Assembly: GCA_035650475.1 (NCBI GenBank) | Contig: DASRHP010000009.1 | Span: 238,545-302,544 of the forward strand | Source: Candidatus Binataceae bacterium | GTDB taxonomy: Bacteria > Desulfobacterota > Binatia > Binatales > Binataceae | Length of the DNA: 64,000 bases | Direction: 5' to 3' | In this document: in pieces, positions 1-8,521 of the stretch | Position numbering within the stretch: position 1 is the stretch's first letter | Layout: each line of letters opens with the position of its first letter | Program-made: the position numbers and the translations under genes | The notes under the pieces: model-generated | What the model saw: only the letters and a program-made list of their open reading frames with translations | Databases searched by the model: none | Told to the model about the DNA's origin: nothing

Positions 1-48
1 GGGCGGACACAATTGCACTGCCCACCGACAGGCGTATCGTAACCCGCG

Positions 49-498
49 ATGGCGCTGCGCAAACGCAAGGCTCCCGAGCCCATCGCCAGCACGCTCGGCG
101 CGCTAATCGACCGGCTAGACTCCGAGGGCCACTTCGCCATCGTACGCCTTATCTCGGCCTGGCCCGAGGTGGTCGGCGAGGCCGTCGCGCGCCGCACCGA
201 GATCGTCGGCCTCAAGTTCCACACCGCTGTGGTCAAGGTCTCCGGCGCGATGTGGATTCAGGAGCTCAACCTGCTCAAGCCGCAGATTCTCGATCGCTTA
301 CGCGCGCGGATCGGTGACGACGCTGTACGCGACCTGCGCTTCGTTCAAGGGCGGCTCAGCCGCCGCCAGCCGCGCACCCGTCTGCGTCCGGTGCCGCGCG
401 CGCCGCGCCGCGCGATCGAGCTGCCCGAGCTCAAGGACCCCGAGCTGCGCCGCGCCTTCGAGAGCCTCATCGAGGCCTGGGGCCGCGCCTCGCGCTAG
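49..498 (+). CDS. DciA-like DUF721 protein
   Basis: This 149-residue protein matches the DUF721 family, whose characterised members (DciA) help load the replicative DnaB helicase in bacteria lacking DnaC or DnaI. The family core is visible at about residues 10-95: a helical start with LGALIDRL, the WPEVVGEAVARRTE segment, and then strands ending in WIQELNLLKPQIL. The C-terminal third is Arg/Pro-rich with a final acidic helix, a usual variable tail. The ATG at 49 is the first in the frame and has no clear Shine-Dalgarno sequence, so the start could be imprecise. No operon partner is visible because the window begins 48 bases upstream. DUF721 membership is fairly sure; a DciA role in this organism is inferred. 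Confidence 0.8.
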   Translation: MALRKRKAPEPIASTLGALIDRLDSEGHFAIVRLISAWPEVVGEAVARRTEIVGLKFHTAVVKVSGAMWIQELNLLKPQILDRLRARIGDDAVRDLRFVQGRLSRRQPRTRLRPVPRAPRRAIELPELKDPELRRAFESLIEAWGRASR

Positions 499-698
499 CG
501 CAATTCTCTCCTGTCCGTGCGCTCTCGCACGGCCGAAATCGTGCGCAAGACAGGCGCGATGCGCTGGCCTCGGACGCGCGCCATGCGTAAGATGCGCCGA
601 AGCGGACGCACGCAGCGGCGCCGAGGGCGTTGCGGCGCGGCGCGGCGGCATGATACGTCGCTCCGAACGAACCAACTCACTATGGGAGGGGACGAGGA

Positions 699-1079
699 AT
701 GAAACGGATCACTTCGATGTTGGTTGGCGCACTGTTCCTTGGCGCCAGCTGGGGACTGGCGCAGGCCCAGGGCGAAGCGCCCGCGGCCCCGGCCGCAGCG
801 CCCGCGGCCTCGGCGGCGGCGCCCAGCGCGCCGGCCAAGAAGAAGCACAAGAGCGAGATGCAGGCCTTCAGAGAACTGCGCGTGCAGCATCACCGGATGA
901 CCCGCCGACTCAAGCAGAATCCCAACCTCGCGCAGGACTCCGGCTTTCTGGCGAAGTATCCCGACCTGCAGCAGTTCTTCAACGACTATCCGGGTTCGCA
1001 GAAGCGCTTCCTTGCCAACCCCGGCAAGTACCTCGGAATGTCCGAGGCCAAAGCCAAGCATCGCGAGGAAACCCGCTAG
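699..1079 (+). CDS. small secreted protein with proline-periodic helical repeat (copy 1)
   Basis: The 126-residue protein begins with a Sec signal peptide (residues 1-22, cleavage near AQA). An Ala/Pro-rich low-complexity linker (about 25-47) and a basic KKKHK patch follow. The folded part (about 55-112) holds NPNL, KYPDL, DYPGS and LANPGKYL units, in which the last three prolines recur every 10 residues. A paralogue with the same spacing lies directly downstream. GGGAGGGG before the ATG is a strong ribosome site, and a rho-independent terminator follows the stop. I know no named function. The layout recalls unnamed secreted proteins with repeated HP/NP helices in other soil bacteria, but that is only a pattern recollection. 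Confidence 0.75.
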   Translation: MKRITSMLVGALFLGASWGLAQAQGEAPAAPAAAPAASAAAPSAPAKKKHKSEMQAFRELRVQHHRMTRRLKQNPNLAQDSGFLAKYPDLQQFFNDYPGSQKRFLANPGKYLGMSEAKAKHREETR

Positions 1080-1111
1080 GCTGCGGATTCCACGCAGTCC
1101 GGATCGCCTCG

Positions 1112-1147
1112 GCGGGGCGGGGGAAACTCCCTCGCCCCGCTTTTGCC
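1112..1147 (+). terminator. rho-independent terminator after the first small secreted gene
   Basis: A GC-rich hairpin (GCGGGGCG arm pairing with CGCCCCGC, further G/C pairs toward an AAA-containing loop) is followed by TTTT. It sits 33 bases after the stop at 1079 and separates the two tandem paralogues into independent transcripts. Confidence 0.7.
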
Positions 1148-1267
1148 CCATCGCCGCTGCAACGCTAAGCTAAAGCTGCGCAAAGTAGTGCGCCACAATC
1201 CAGGCCCGGTTATGCGCGGGCCTGCCAACCGCCTAATGTTTTCACCGGGCGCAGGGAGGACATCTAC

Positions 1268-1723
1268 ATGAGACGGACCTTATCGCTGGCTGTTGCGCTG
1301 CTGATGGCGGGCGGAATTGCGGCGCCTGCATTTGCCCAAGCCCAGCAACAGGTCACCATCGTCGGCGAGATGGACACGAAGGGCATCGCGATGGAGGAGC
1401 TGCACGACTTCGGCCAGCTCGCGATCGCCCATCGCAAGATGGCGCGCCGGCTGGCCACCAATCCGAGCCTCGCCGACGACAATGACTTCCTCAAGAAGTA
1501 TCCAGAGCTGAACCGCTTCTTCAGCAAGTACCCGGGCTCCAAGGAGCGCTTCCTGGCCAACCCGGGCAACTACCTCGAAGGCGTCCACGGCCATCCGCGC
1601 AAGGTGGCGATGCATCATCGGGCCAAGGCCAAGCAGATGGAGAAGAAGTCCGACGGCAACGCCGCCGAGGCCAAGCCGTCCGAATCGGCCGCGCCGCCCG
1701 CGGCGGGCTCTTCCAATCCGTAG
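1268..1723 (+). CDS. small secreted protein with proline-periodic helical repeat (copy 2)
   Basis: This 151-residue protein is a paralogue of the gene at 699-1079. A signal peptide (residues 1-23, cleavage after AFA) is followed by a helical region (about 45-105) with NPSL, KYPEL, KYPGS and LANPGNYL. The spacing of the key prolines (13, 10, 10) is identical to copy 1. The N-terminal linker lacks the Ala/Pro tract of copy 1; instead the low-complexity Lys/Glu/Ala/Pro part is at the C-terminus. AGGGAGGA stands 8-9 bases before the ATG, and a hairpin terminator follows. Export to the periplasm or beyond is likely; function is unknown. Confidence 0.75.
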   Translation: MRRTLSLAVALLMAGGIAAPAFAQAQQQVTIVGEMDTKGIAMEELHDFGQLAIAHRKMARRLATNPSLADDNDFLKKYPELNRFFSKYPGSKERFLANPGNYLEGVHGHPRKVAMHHRAKAKQMEKKSDGNAAEAKPSESAAPPAAGSSNP

Positions 1724-1753
1724 CGCGCTCCGCGTCTGACGCACGATTCGAAG

Positions 1754-1790
1754 GCGGGACGGGGTTCATCTCCCGTCCCGCTTTGCTTTG
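1754..1790 (+). terminator. rho-independent terminator after the second small secreted gene
   Basis: GCGGGAC pairs with GTCCCGC around a TTCATC-type loop and is followed by TTTGCTTTG. It is placed 30 bases after the stop at 1723. Confidence 0.7.
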
Positions 1791-1880
1791 CGCGCGCCGC
1801 GCGCTGGTGGGGCGGCGAAACCGTGCACACCGCCCTTCGTATTGTGGAACGGCCGGGCCGGACGCCCGGCGAGGCGCTCG

Positions 1881-3503
1881 ATGCTCCAGGTCGGCAACAT
1901 GCCGCAGCACAAGCGCGCGCTCCACGCGCTCAACCGGCTCGCCTACGGGCCGCGACCCGGCGACGTCGAGCGAGTCAATCAGATCGGCGTCGAGCGCTAT
2001 ATCCGCGAGCAGCTCAATCCCGAATCGATTCCCGAGCCGCCCGCGCTGGTGCAGCGGATCGCCGCGATGCGCACGCTGCACATGACGCCGGTCGAGCTGT
2101 TTGAGGCCTTCCAGCTCCCGGTGCGCCAGGCCAAGGGCGACAAGGACGCGCAAAAGGCGGCGCGCCAGCGCGCGCGCGTGATCTTGCAGGAGGCGGTCGA
2201 GGCGCGGTTGATGCGCGCGATCTACGGCCCGCGGCAGTTGCAGGAGGTGATGGCGGCCTTCTGGTTCAACCACTTCAACGTCTTCGCCGGCAAGGGCCTG
2301 TGCCATCTGTGGGTCGGCGCCTACGAACAGGAGGCGGTCCGGCCGCATACGATGGGCCGCTTCCGTATGCTGCTCGGCGCGACCGCGAAGCATCCCGCGA
2401 TGCTCTTCTACCTCGACAACTGGCAGAACACCGGGCCCGACAGCCCCGGCCGGCGCGGCAAATTCGAGGGCATCAACGAGAACTACGCGCGCGAGGTGAT
2501 GGAACTGCACACGCTGGGCGTAAACGGCGGTTACACGCAGGCCGACGTCACCGCGCTCGCCCATATTCTGACCGGATGGGGCCTGCGCAAGCCCGGCGGC
2601 GCGGCGATGCGGATGGGCGCGATGCGTCCGGGGGCGATGGGCATGGAGCGGAGGCGATGGCGGACGTGGCGTGCGCACCGCCGCCTGCCGCCGGCGGGCG
2701 CCGTAGGCGACCAGTACGGCTTTTATTTCGATCCGCGCCGCCACGATTTCAGCGATCAGATCTTGCTTGGCGCGACCTACCGCGGCGCGGCCGGACTCGC
2801 TGAGGGCGAGCAGGCGCTTGACCTGCTCGCGCGCGCGCCCGCCACCGCGCGCCATCTGAGCTTCCAGCTCGCGCAGCACTTCGTCGCCGACGATCCGCCG
2901 CCCGCGCTGGTCGCGCGGATGGCCGAGCGCTTTGTGCAGAGCCAAGGCGACATCCGGGCCACACTCCAGACACTCTTCTTGAGCCCCGAGTTCTGGGACG
3001 AGCGCTACTACGGTGCGAAATTCAAGACCCCGTACGACTACGTCATCTCGGCCGCGCGCCTGGCCGGCGTGGACCACATCACCAACTACCGCCCGTTGTT
3101 CGGCGCGATGGCGATGATGGGGATGGCGCCGTATGGGCATGAGACGCCCGACGGCTACCCCGACGTGCGCGAGGCGTGGCTCAACCCGGACGCGATGATG
3201 ATGCGACTGAGCTTCGCCGCCGCGCTCGGCCAGGGGCATCTGCCGCTGCTCGCCCCGCCGTTCGAAACCGCCGCCGGCGCGAAAGCCTTCCACGTCAGGT
3301 TTAAGCGGCCCGCCGCGAGCGCGGGCGGCGCGATGATGCGCGCGGGCGGAGTCGCGAGGATGCAGCCGCTCGATGCCGGCGCGCTCCAAGCGACGCTCGG
3401 CGCGGGCGCGCTCTCGGCCAATACGCGCGAGGCGATCCAGGCTGCGCCCGCGGAGCTGCGCGCCGCGCTCGTCCTCGGATGCCCGGAGTTTATGGTCTGC
3501 TGA
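1881..3503 (+). CDS. DUF1800 family protein
   Basis: About 540 residues. The N-terminal HALNRLAYGPRPGD segment, the FWFNHFNVF block, the NENYAREVMELHTLGV block and the C-terminal LSPEFW and LVLGCPEF segments are hallmarks of DUF1800 proteins. These are almost always encoded beside a DUF1501 protein, as here. No enzymatic activity is established for the family. The ATG at 1881 is chosen because family homology begins shortly after it; the frame stays open upstream to 1788 in Arg-rich, non-family sequence. A Met/Gly/Arg-rich insert (about residues 238-270) is unusual. No signal peptide is obvious. The pair may act in the cell envelope, with the Tat signal of the partner pointing outward. Confidence 0.85.
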   Translation: MLQVGNMPQHKRALHALNRLAYGPRPGDVERVNQIGVERYIREQLNPESIPEPPALVQRIAAMRTLHMTPVELFEAFQLPVRQAKGDKDAQKAARQRARVILQEAVEARLMRAIYGPRQLQEVMAAFWFNHFNVFAGKGLCHLWVGAYEQEAVRPHTMGRFRMLLGATAKHPAMLFYLDNWQNTGPDSPGRRGKFEGINENYAREVMELHTLGVNGGYTQADVTALAHILTGWGLRKPGGAAMRMGAMRPGAMGMERRRWRTWRAHRRLPPAGAVGDQYGFYFDPRRHDFSDQILLGATYRGAAGLAEGEQALDLLARAPATARHLSFQLAQHFVADDPPPALVARMAERFVQSQGDIRATLQTLFLSPEFWDERYYGAKFKTPYDYVISAARLAGVDHITNYRPLFGAMAMMGMAPYGHETPDGYPDVREAWLNPDAMMMRLSFAAALGQGHLPLLAPPFETAAGAKAFHVRFKRPAASAGGAMMRAGGVARMQPLDAGALQATLGAGALSANTREAIQAAPAELRAALVLGCPEFMVC

Positions 3504-3534
3504 AAAATCGCGGCGTGGATATGGAGCCAGTGGC

Positions 3535-4836
3535 GTGAGCAGATGCGAAGGCGAGCGATGGGGCGGCGCGGCGGAAGCCTGCGCCGGCGCGCATAGCCGG
3601 CGCGAATTTCTCAAACGTGCGGCGATGCTCGGCGCGGCGGGCGGCGTCCTAATGCTGAGCCCGTACGCATGGGCGGCGCGCGCCGCCGCCGGCGATACCA
3701 GCCGCAAGCGGCTGGTCGTGATCTTCCTGCGCGGCGCGGTGGACGGCCTCAATGTCGTCGTGCCGCACGGCGAGCCCGACTACTACGACGCGCGCCCGAC
3801 GATCGCGCTCCCGCGCGCCGGCGGCGAGGGCGGCGTAGTCAACCTCGACGGCTTCTTCGGACTCCATCCCGCGCTCGCCGCCCTCGAGCCGCGCTGGCGC
3901 GAAGGCACACTCGCCTTCGTTCACGCCTGCGGCTCGCCCGATCCCACGCGCTCGCACTTCGACGCCCAAGACTACATGGAAAGCGGCACGCCCGGCATGA
4001 AGAGCACTGCCGACGGATGGATGAATCGCGTGCTAGGCGCGCTGCCCGGCCAGCACGGACCGACCGAGGCGCTCAGCCTCGGTCCCGCAGTGCCGCGTAT
4101 TCTGTCGGGCCGTATGGCGGTCGCCAACCTCCCGCTCGGCCGCGCGGCGGCGCGTCCGATGCCGCTGGATCGGCCAATTATCGAAGCCGCCTTCGACCGC
4201 ATGTACCAGGGCGGCGACGCGCTCAGCCGCGCGTATCGCGAAGGGCGCATGGCGCGCAAGCGCCTGCTCGCCGAGCTCGAGGCGGACATGCGCGAGGCCG
4301 ACAACGGCGCGCCATCCCCGGCCGGCTTCCCCGACGACACCGCGCGGCTGGCGCGGCTTATCGCGCACGACCCGACGATCCGACTCGCCTTCCTAGCGCT
4401 CGGCGGATGGGACACCCACGTAAATGAGGGCTCGTCGCGCGGCCAACTCGCCAATCATCTCAAACCCTTGGGCGAGGGGCTGGCGAGCTTAGCCGCCGCG
4501 CTCGGCCCGCACTATCAGGACACCGTCGTGGTGGTGATCTCCGAGTTCGGACGCACCGTGCGCCAGAACGGCAACGGCGGCACCGATCACGGGCATGGCA
4601 ACGTGATGTGGGTGATGGGCGGGCCGGTGCGCGGCGGCAAGGTTTACGCCGCGTGGCCCGGGCTCTCAACGCAGCATCTCTACCAGGAGCGCGACCTCGC
4701 GGTGACGACGGATTTCCGCGAGCCGATCGCGGCCGTGCTCAATACCCATCTGGGGCTCGGCGACGCCCAGATCGATCGGGTTTTCCCCAGACGCCCGCGT
4801 CCTACCGGCCACACCGCGACGCTCATCCGCGTCTGA
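3535..4836 (+). CDS. DUF1501 family protein with Tat signal
   Basis: About 433 residues from a GTG start at 3535. The frame continues upstream, but only as the shadow of the preceding gene. Residues 21-27 read SRREFLK, an exact twin-arginine motif, followed by a hydrophobic AAMLGAAGG stretch, so the folded protein is probably exported by Tat. The family segments RLVVIFLRGAVDGLN, HACGSPDPTRSHFDAQ, LGGWDTH and VISEFGRTVRQNGNGGTDHGHG are all present. The last resembles the metal-binding end of alkaline-phosphatase-superfamily (sulfatase-like) enzymes, to which DUF1501 is distantly related. It lies 31 bases after the DUF1800 gene and is surely co-transcribed. Substrate unknown. Confidence 0.85.
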   Translation: MSRCEGERWGGAAEACAGAHSRREFLKRAAMLGAAGGVLMLSPYAWAARAAAGDTSRKRLVVIFLRGAVDGLNVVVPHGEPDYYDARPTIALPRAGGEGGVVNLDGFFGLHPALAALEPRWREGTLAFVHACGSPDPTRSHFDAQDYMESGTPGMKSTADGWMNRVLGALPGQHGPTEALSLGPAVPRILSGRMAVANLPLGRAAARPMPLDRPIIEAAFDRMYQGGDALSRAYREGRMARKRLLAELEADMREADNGAPSPAGFPDDTARLARLIAHDPTIRLAFLALGGWDTHVNEGSSRGQLANHLKPLGEGLASLAAALGPHYQDTVVVVISEFGRTVRQNGNGGTDHGHGNVMWVMGGPVRGGKVYAAWPGLSTQHLYQERDLAVTTDFREPIAAVLNTHLGLGDAQIDRVFPRRPRPTGHTATLIRV

Positions 4837-4957
4837 AGAGACCGAGGATTCCCCGCGCACGTCGGGCACGGGCGCCGCAACGACGGCACGATGAGAACGG
4901 CACCCTATACCCAGCGGCGCGTCTCAGCGGACGGGCGTCTCTGCGCGCGCGGACAAC

Positions 4958-5923
4958 TCAGTGTGAAACGCCCGCCCCGGCCGGGCGGTACGAAACCAGC
5001 TCCTGGCTTTTGAAGTCGGGATCGGTGGTGTCGCATTTGGCGAGCGCGGCTACCTCCGGCGCGTACCAGCAGCTCATCTTCACGTCGGAGAGCCCGGTCC
5101 GGTATTCGATCTCGACCTTGAGCGCGTCGAGCGTGCCCGCCGGCACGGTTACCTTCTCCCAGCCCAGCGCCTGTCCGTGCGTGGTGCCCGCGATCCGCCC
5201 CTGGTCCGTCTTCAGCATCCAGTCCTTCGACCATTTCTTGCCCGGCCACAGCGGAAAATCGAAGGTGCCGAGATCGGGATCGAACGAGCCCTCGATCAGC
5301 CCGACGTGGCCGGCGATCAGGTTGCCGTCGGCCGTGTAGAGGTTGCGGTGGCCAAACCAGTTTATCGTCACGCGCTTGCCCGAGACGCCGGTCACCTTGA
5401 TCGCGCCGTCGGTGGACGCGCCATCGGCGCCTTCGAGCCTCACGACCCAGGTGTCGCCGATCGCGAGCATCGGCGCCGCAACTTCGCGCTGGGCGGGATT
5501 GGGCTCGTCGACGCGGAGCACTTCCTTGTGGCGGCAGAAGGCGCACGGCCCGATGACCTCGACCGCCTGCGCGGAGACCTCGAAGATGCTGCCGTCGCCG
5601 CTCGGGCCGCTCGTCAAATGTGTGATGGCGTCGACGCGGTCCTGGTAGCGCTCGATCGCGATGCTGCGCAGCCTGCGATCGATGTGCGAGGTATCGATCG
5701 CCTCGGCCGAGAGCGGCTCGCTGTACCTGATTTCACCCAGCAGCCTGTGCGGCAGCGAGAGGTCGCCGGTCATCACCATGATCTGCGACTCGTTGAGCAC
5801 GGTGACGGTCTGGTGCAGCATCTCCTGGCGATGCTGCGCCGCCGCGACGCATCCGCCGAGCAGCGCCGGCCCCGCCAACAGCGCGGCGGTGATGGTCCTA
5901 TGCGCCGGCCAACCCACAGGCAC
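4958..5923 (-). CDS. predicted lipoprotein of unknown function
   Basis: This 321-residue protein has a lipoprotein signal (hydrophobic segment, LLGGC with the lipidated Cys at residue 25). The mature part is mostly predicted beta. The C-terminal half, with alternating strands and a WYAPEVAALAKC segment, recalls DUF3108-like or LolA/LolB-like barrel proteins, though not strongly enough to assign. A GPCAFC (CxxC) motif occurs near residue 128 and two more Cys near the C-terminus, so disulfides are possible. It converges with the DUF1501 gene, with 121 bases between the stops. Function unknown; probably anchored to the outer or inner membrane on the periplasmic side. Confidence 0.65.
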   Translation of the reverse strand: MPVGWPAHRTITAALLAGPALLGGCVAAAQHRQEMLHQTVTVLNESQIMVMTGDLSLPHRLLGEIRYSEPLSAEAIDTSHIDRRLRSIAIERYQDRVDAITHLTSGPSGDGSIFEVSAQAVEVIGPCAFCRHKEVLRVDEPNPAQREVAAPMLAIGDTWVVRLEGADGASTDGAIKVTGVSGKRVTINWFGHRNLYTADGNLIAGHVGLIEGSFDPDLGTFDFPLWPGKKWSKDWMLKTDQGRIAGTTHGQALGWEKVTVPAGTLDALKVEIEYRTGLSDVKMSCWYAPEVAALAKCDTTDPDFKSQELVSYRPAGAGVSH

Positions 5924-6181
5924 AGCCTACCATGCCTCTTGCTGGCGCGAGTCTCGTCGCCCGCGCCCGATTTCTGGCGCGCGTGATGTCGCTCGCGCGG
6001 CGCTGCCGAACACGGGCCGCGGTAGAAAGCCGCCGCCAAGCGGCGACGGCCATTCGCTCAGCGCGCAGCAGGCGGGCCCCGTCTGGCGCTTCTCAAGGCG
6101 CGTAACCGTGCGGTCGGCATTTCGTACTCGTCGATCGAGCGGATGCGCTCGATACGACTCGACCGGGAGGTACCACAACAG

Positions 6182-6631
6182 ATGCGCAAGGCGATAGTCG
6201 CGATGGCGGCCGCAGGGATGCTCGTGCTGGCGGGCGTCGGGATGGCCCGGGCGGACGACGGGATTGGCTTCGGCAACGTCAATTTCCACGGCGTCTATCC
6301 GTTCGCGCTGCACGGCACGACGATCGATACGCCCGACGTGCCGATGGCGGGCGGCGGAATTCTGCGGCCCGACGGCAAGGGCAACTTCAGCGGCTCGCTC
6401 AACGTCAACGTCGGCGGCATTGTGTGCTCCAGCGATATCGCCGGCACCTATTCGATCGCCGCCAACGGCACCGGCACGCTAGCGATCACTTCCACGTCGA
6501 ACACCTGCACCGGCGTGCCTGCTGATTACGACCTGGTGATGTTCAACGGCCGGCACGTTGACCTGTTCAGCACCGACAGCGGCTCGGTGGTGAGCATCAA
6601 CGCCGCTCGCCGCCGCGCTGACTTGCGCTAG
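6182..6631 (+). CDS. small secreted beta-rich protein
   Basis: The 149-residue protein starts at the ATG at 6182, preceded by GGGAGG. An upstream ATG at 6143 in the same frame would put a non-hydrophobic 13-residue tail before the signal peptide. The signal peptide is residues 1-24 (cleavage after ARA). The mature part is rich in Gly, Asn, Thr and Ser, with repeated GGG-DGKGNFSGS, NGTGTLAIT and NTCTG blocks typical of extracellular beta-sandwich or barrel proteins. Two Cys (VCSS and NTCTG) could form a disulfide. Similar secreted proteins are common in soil bacteria without assigned function. A terminator follows. Confidence 0.65.
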   Translation: MRKAIVAMAAAGMLVLAGVGMARADDGIGFGNVNFHGVYPFALHGTTIDTPDVPMAGGGILRPDGKGNFSGSLNVNVGGIVCSSDIAGTYSIAANGTGTLAITSTSNTCTGVPADYDLVMFNGRHVDLFSTDSGSVVSINAARRRADLR

Positions 6632-6638
6632 TTCTGTC

Positions 6639-6686
6639 GGGCGGGGCTGGAGTTTCTCCCCCTTACGGTCCCGCCCTTTTCTTCTG
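6639..6686 (+). terminator. rho-independent terminator
   Basis: GGGCGGG and CCCGCCC arms enclose a long loop, followed by TTTTCTTCT. It lies just after the stop at 6631. Confidence 0.6.
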
Positions 6687-6771
6687 GGCAAAGCGGTGAG
6701 CGCGCGCCGCCGCGGGCCCCGCAGTTGAAACGAAACCGGAGTGGAATTTGGTTGTGCCGCGCGGCGAGGCG

Positions 6772-7545
6772 CTACTGGCCGAGCTTGTGCAGCTCCTGAT
6801 CCATCTGGCGCATCTTGGACAGCCGCTGATCGGTCGGGATCATCTGCTTGAGGCGCTCGGCGGCGATCTGCTGGCTGTGCGCGGTGGGCAGCTCGCCGTC
6901 GATCTTCTCGAGCGACTCCTGGGCCAGCTTGCGCACCATCGCGCTCTTATCGTTGGTGACGGTCTGGATCAGGATGTCGTTGGCGCGCGGGTCGCCGATC
7001 TCGCCCAACGCGAAGACCGCGGTCCCGCGGCTGCGCGCGTCGTCAGCCTCCTTGAGAAAGCTGATGATCGGCAAGGTCCCGCGCGAGTCGCCGATCCGGC
7101 CCAGCGCCGCGACGATATGCACCTTGACCACCGCCGGAGTATCGCGCAGGAACAGCTGCTGGGTCATCAGCGGCACGGCGGCGGTGTTCTGCTGCGCGCC
7201 CAGGATGTCGATCGCGCGGATCCTGACCCGGATGTCTTGGTCCACCAGACCCTGCATCAGCAGCCCGCGCGCCTTAGGGTCGCTCACGTCGCGCAGCTTG
7301 TCGAGCGCTTCGGCGCGCACCCGCGGATCGACGTCGGCCATCCCCTTCTTGGCCTCGGTAATGAGCTCGTCGGCGGATTTGCTGTCCGGACGCTGCATGC
7401 CGGTGGGGCCGTTCATCAGCGTGCTCAGCATGTTCTGCTGTTGCATCGCCGCCGGGCCTCCGTACTGTGCGCGCGCCAGTCCGGGAGCGGCTGCGAGCCC
7501 AACCGCCAGGGCTGCACCAAAAATGAGCCGCTTTGACAATTCCAT
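6772..7545 (-). CDS. secreted HEAT-repeat protein
   Basis: About 257 residues from the ATG at 7545. The signal peptide is residues 1-26 (cleavage after ARA). Residues about 55-215 form roughly five HEAT-like helical repeats, recognisable by DPRVRAEALDKL, DIRVRIRAIDIL, PAVVKVHIVAALGRIGD, RSRGTAVFALGEIGDPRA and SAMVRKLAQESL. Such periplasmic HEAT scaffolds bind proteins; no catalytic residues are visible. The C-terminal 40 residues are a Gln/Met-rich helix. It is divergent from the DUF3108 gene, and the two start codons are only 28 bases apart. The open frame extends upstream to 7731 but there it only mirrors the divergent gene. Confidence 0.75.
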   Translation of the reverse strand: MELSKRLIFGAALAVGLAAAPGLARAQYGGPAAMQQQNMLSTLMNGPTGMQRPDSKSADELITEAKKGMADVDPRVRAEALDKLRDVSDPKARGLLMQGLVDQDIRVRIRAIDILGAQQNTAAVPLMTQQLFLRDTPAVVKVHIVAALGRIGDSRGTLPIISFLKEADDARSRGTAVFALGEIGDPRANDILIQTVTNDKSAMVRKLAQESLEKIDGELPTAHSQQIAAERLKQMIPTDQRLSKMRQMDQELHKLGQ

Positions 7546-7573
7546 GCTCCCGCGAGTTTGGGCAGAATCATCG

Positions 7574-8482
7574 ATGAAAGTGGCTTTCATTGCAAGTACG
7601 TGGAAGCGCGGGGGGCGCGCGGCCGCGGCGCTGGCGTTCGCCGCCCTGATGATCGCCGGCGCGGCCACGGGCGCGCCGCCAGCGCGTCGTGGCGCAAAAC
7701 GCGCTGCGCCCGACCCGGCCGCGCAGCCCAAGCCGCTGCCCGACGGCGTCCTGGTGCCCGATTACTCGCCCGGCCCGCTTCCATTTCATCCTGGCGAGCA
7801 GCTTATCTACCAGGCCTCCTGGATCGGGATTCCGGCCGCTGGCGGCAAGGTCGTGCTCCATCCGGACTACGCGAACCCGGCGATGCTGACCGCCGAGATC
7901 TGGATCAACACCAACCGGCTCACCGACAAGCTCTACCGGATGCGCGATTATCTGCGCGAGAACTTCGCCGCCGACTCGCTCGAACCCGCCGAACTGTACA
8001 TCCGCCAGAACGAGGGGCGCCGCCACGATACCTTCGATGTAACCTTCAACCATCGCAGGGGCGTCGTCACCCTAATCAAGCATGGACCGCGCGGCGTGCA
8101 GCGGCGCGCCTTTCTCTCCGACAATCCTTCCGGGCCGGTGTCGGCGGCGCTGATGGCGCTGAGCCAACCGCTCGCGGCCGGCGAGACGTTCACCTTTGAC
8201 GCCTTCAGCGGGACGACCCGCTACGTCTTCAACCTGCGCGTCGTGCGCCGCGAGCGCATCGGCACGCCGCTCGGCGAGTTCGACGCCTGGCGGATCGTGC
8301 CGTCGGTCAGCTACCTGAGCGACGGCGAGGTCAACGACAAGGCGCACGATACAGTGCTGTGGGTATCGGCCGACGCGCGCCGCCTCCCGCTGCGCGTGGA
8401 GTCGGCCGTATTCATCGGCAGCGTGCGCATCGACCTGGTCAAAATCATCGACGGCGCGCGCCCGGAGTCGGCGCAGGACTGA
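7574..8482 (+). CDS. DUF3108 domain protein, periplasmic
   Basis: About 302 residues. The N-terminus is a Sec signal (about residues 12-33, after an Arg-rich start). DUF3108 fills residues about 70-290, starting at the FHPGEQLIYQASWIGIPAAGG segment that typifies the family and ending with LVESAVFIGS-type strands. DUF3108 proteins are single beta-barrel-like periplasmic proteins of unknown function. The ATG at 7574 is the only plausible start before the signal peptide. It stands 28 bases from the divergent HEAT gene, so the pair probably shares regulation. Confidence 0.8.
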   Translation: MKVAFIASTWKRGGRAAAALAFAALMIAGAATGAPPARRGAKRAAPDPAAQPKPLPDGVLVPDYSPGPLPFHPGEQLIYQASWIGIPAAGGKVVLHPDYANPAMLTAEIWINTNRLTDKLYRMRDYLRENFAADSLEPAELYIRQNEGRRHDTFDVTFNHRRGVVTLIKHGPRGVQRRAFLSDNPSGPVSAALMALSQPLAAGETFTFDAFSGTTRYVFNLRVVRRERIGTPLGEFDAWRIVPSVSYLSDGEVNDKAHDTVLWVSADARRLPLRVESAVFIGSVRIDLVKIIDGARPESAQD

Positions 8483-8521
8483 AGTTTTAGCGCGCGCGGC
8501 GGCTGTGCTATGGCTCAGGGT

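Noticed and set aside
1521-3752. 743-codon open frame on the minus strand
   Set aside because: It is the mirror of the DUF1800 gene, very Arg/His/Leu-rich, with no motif; a usual artefact of GC-rich third positions.
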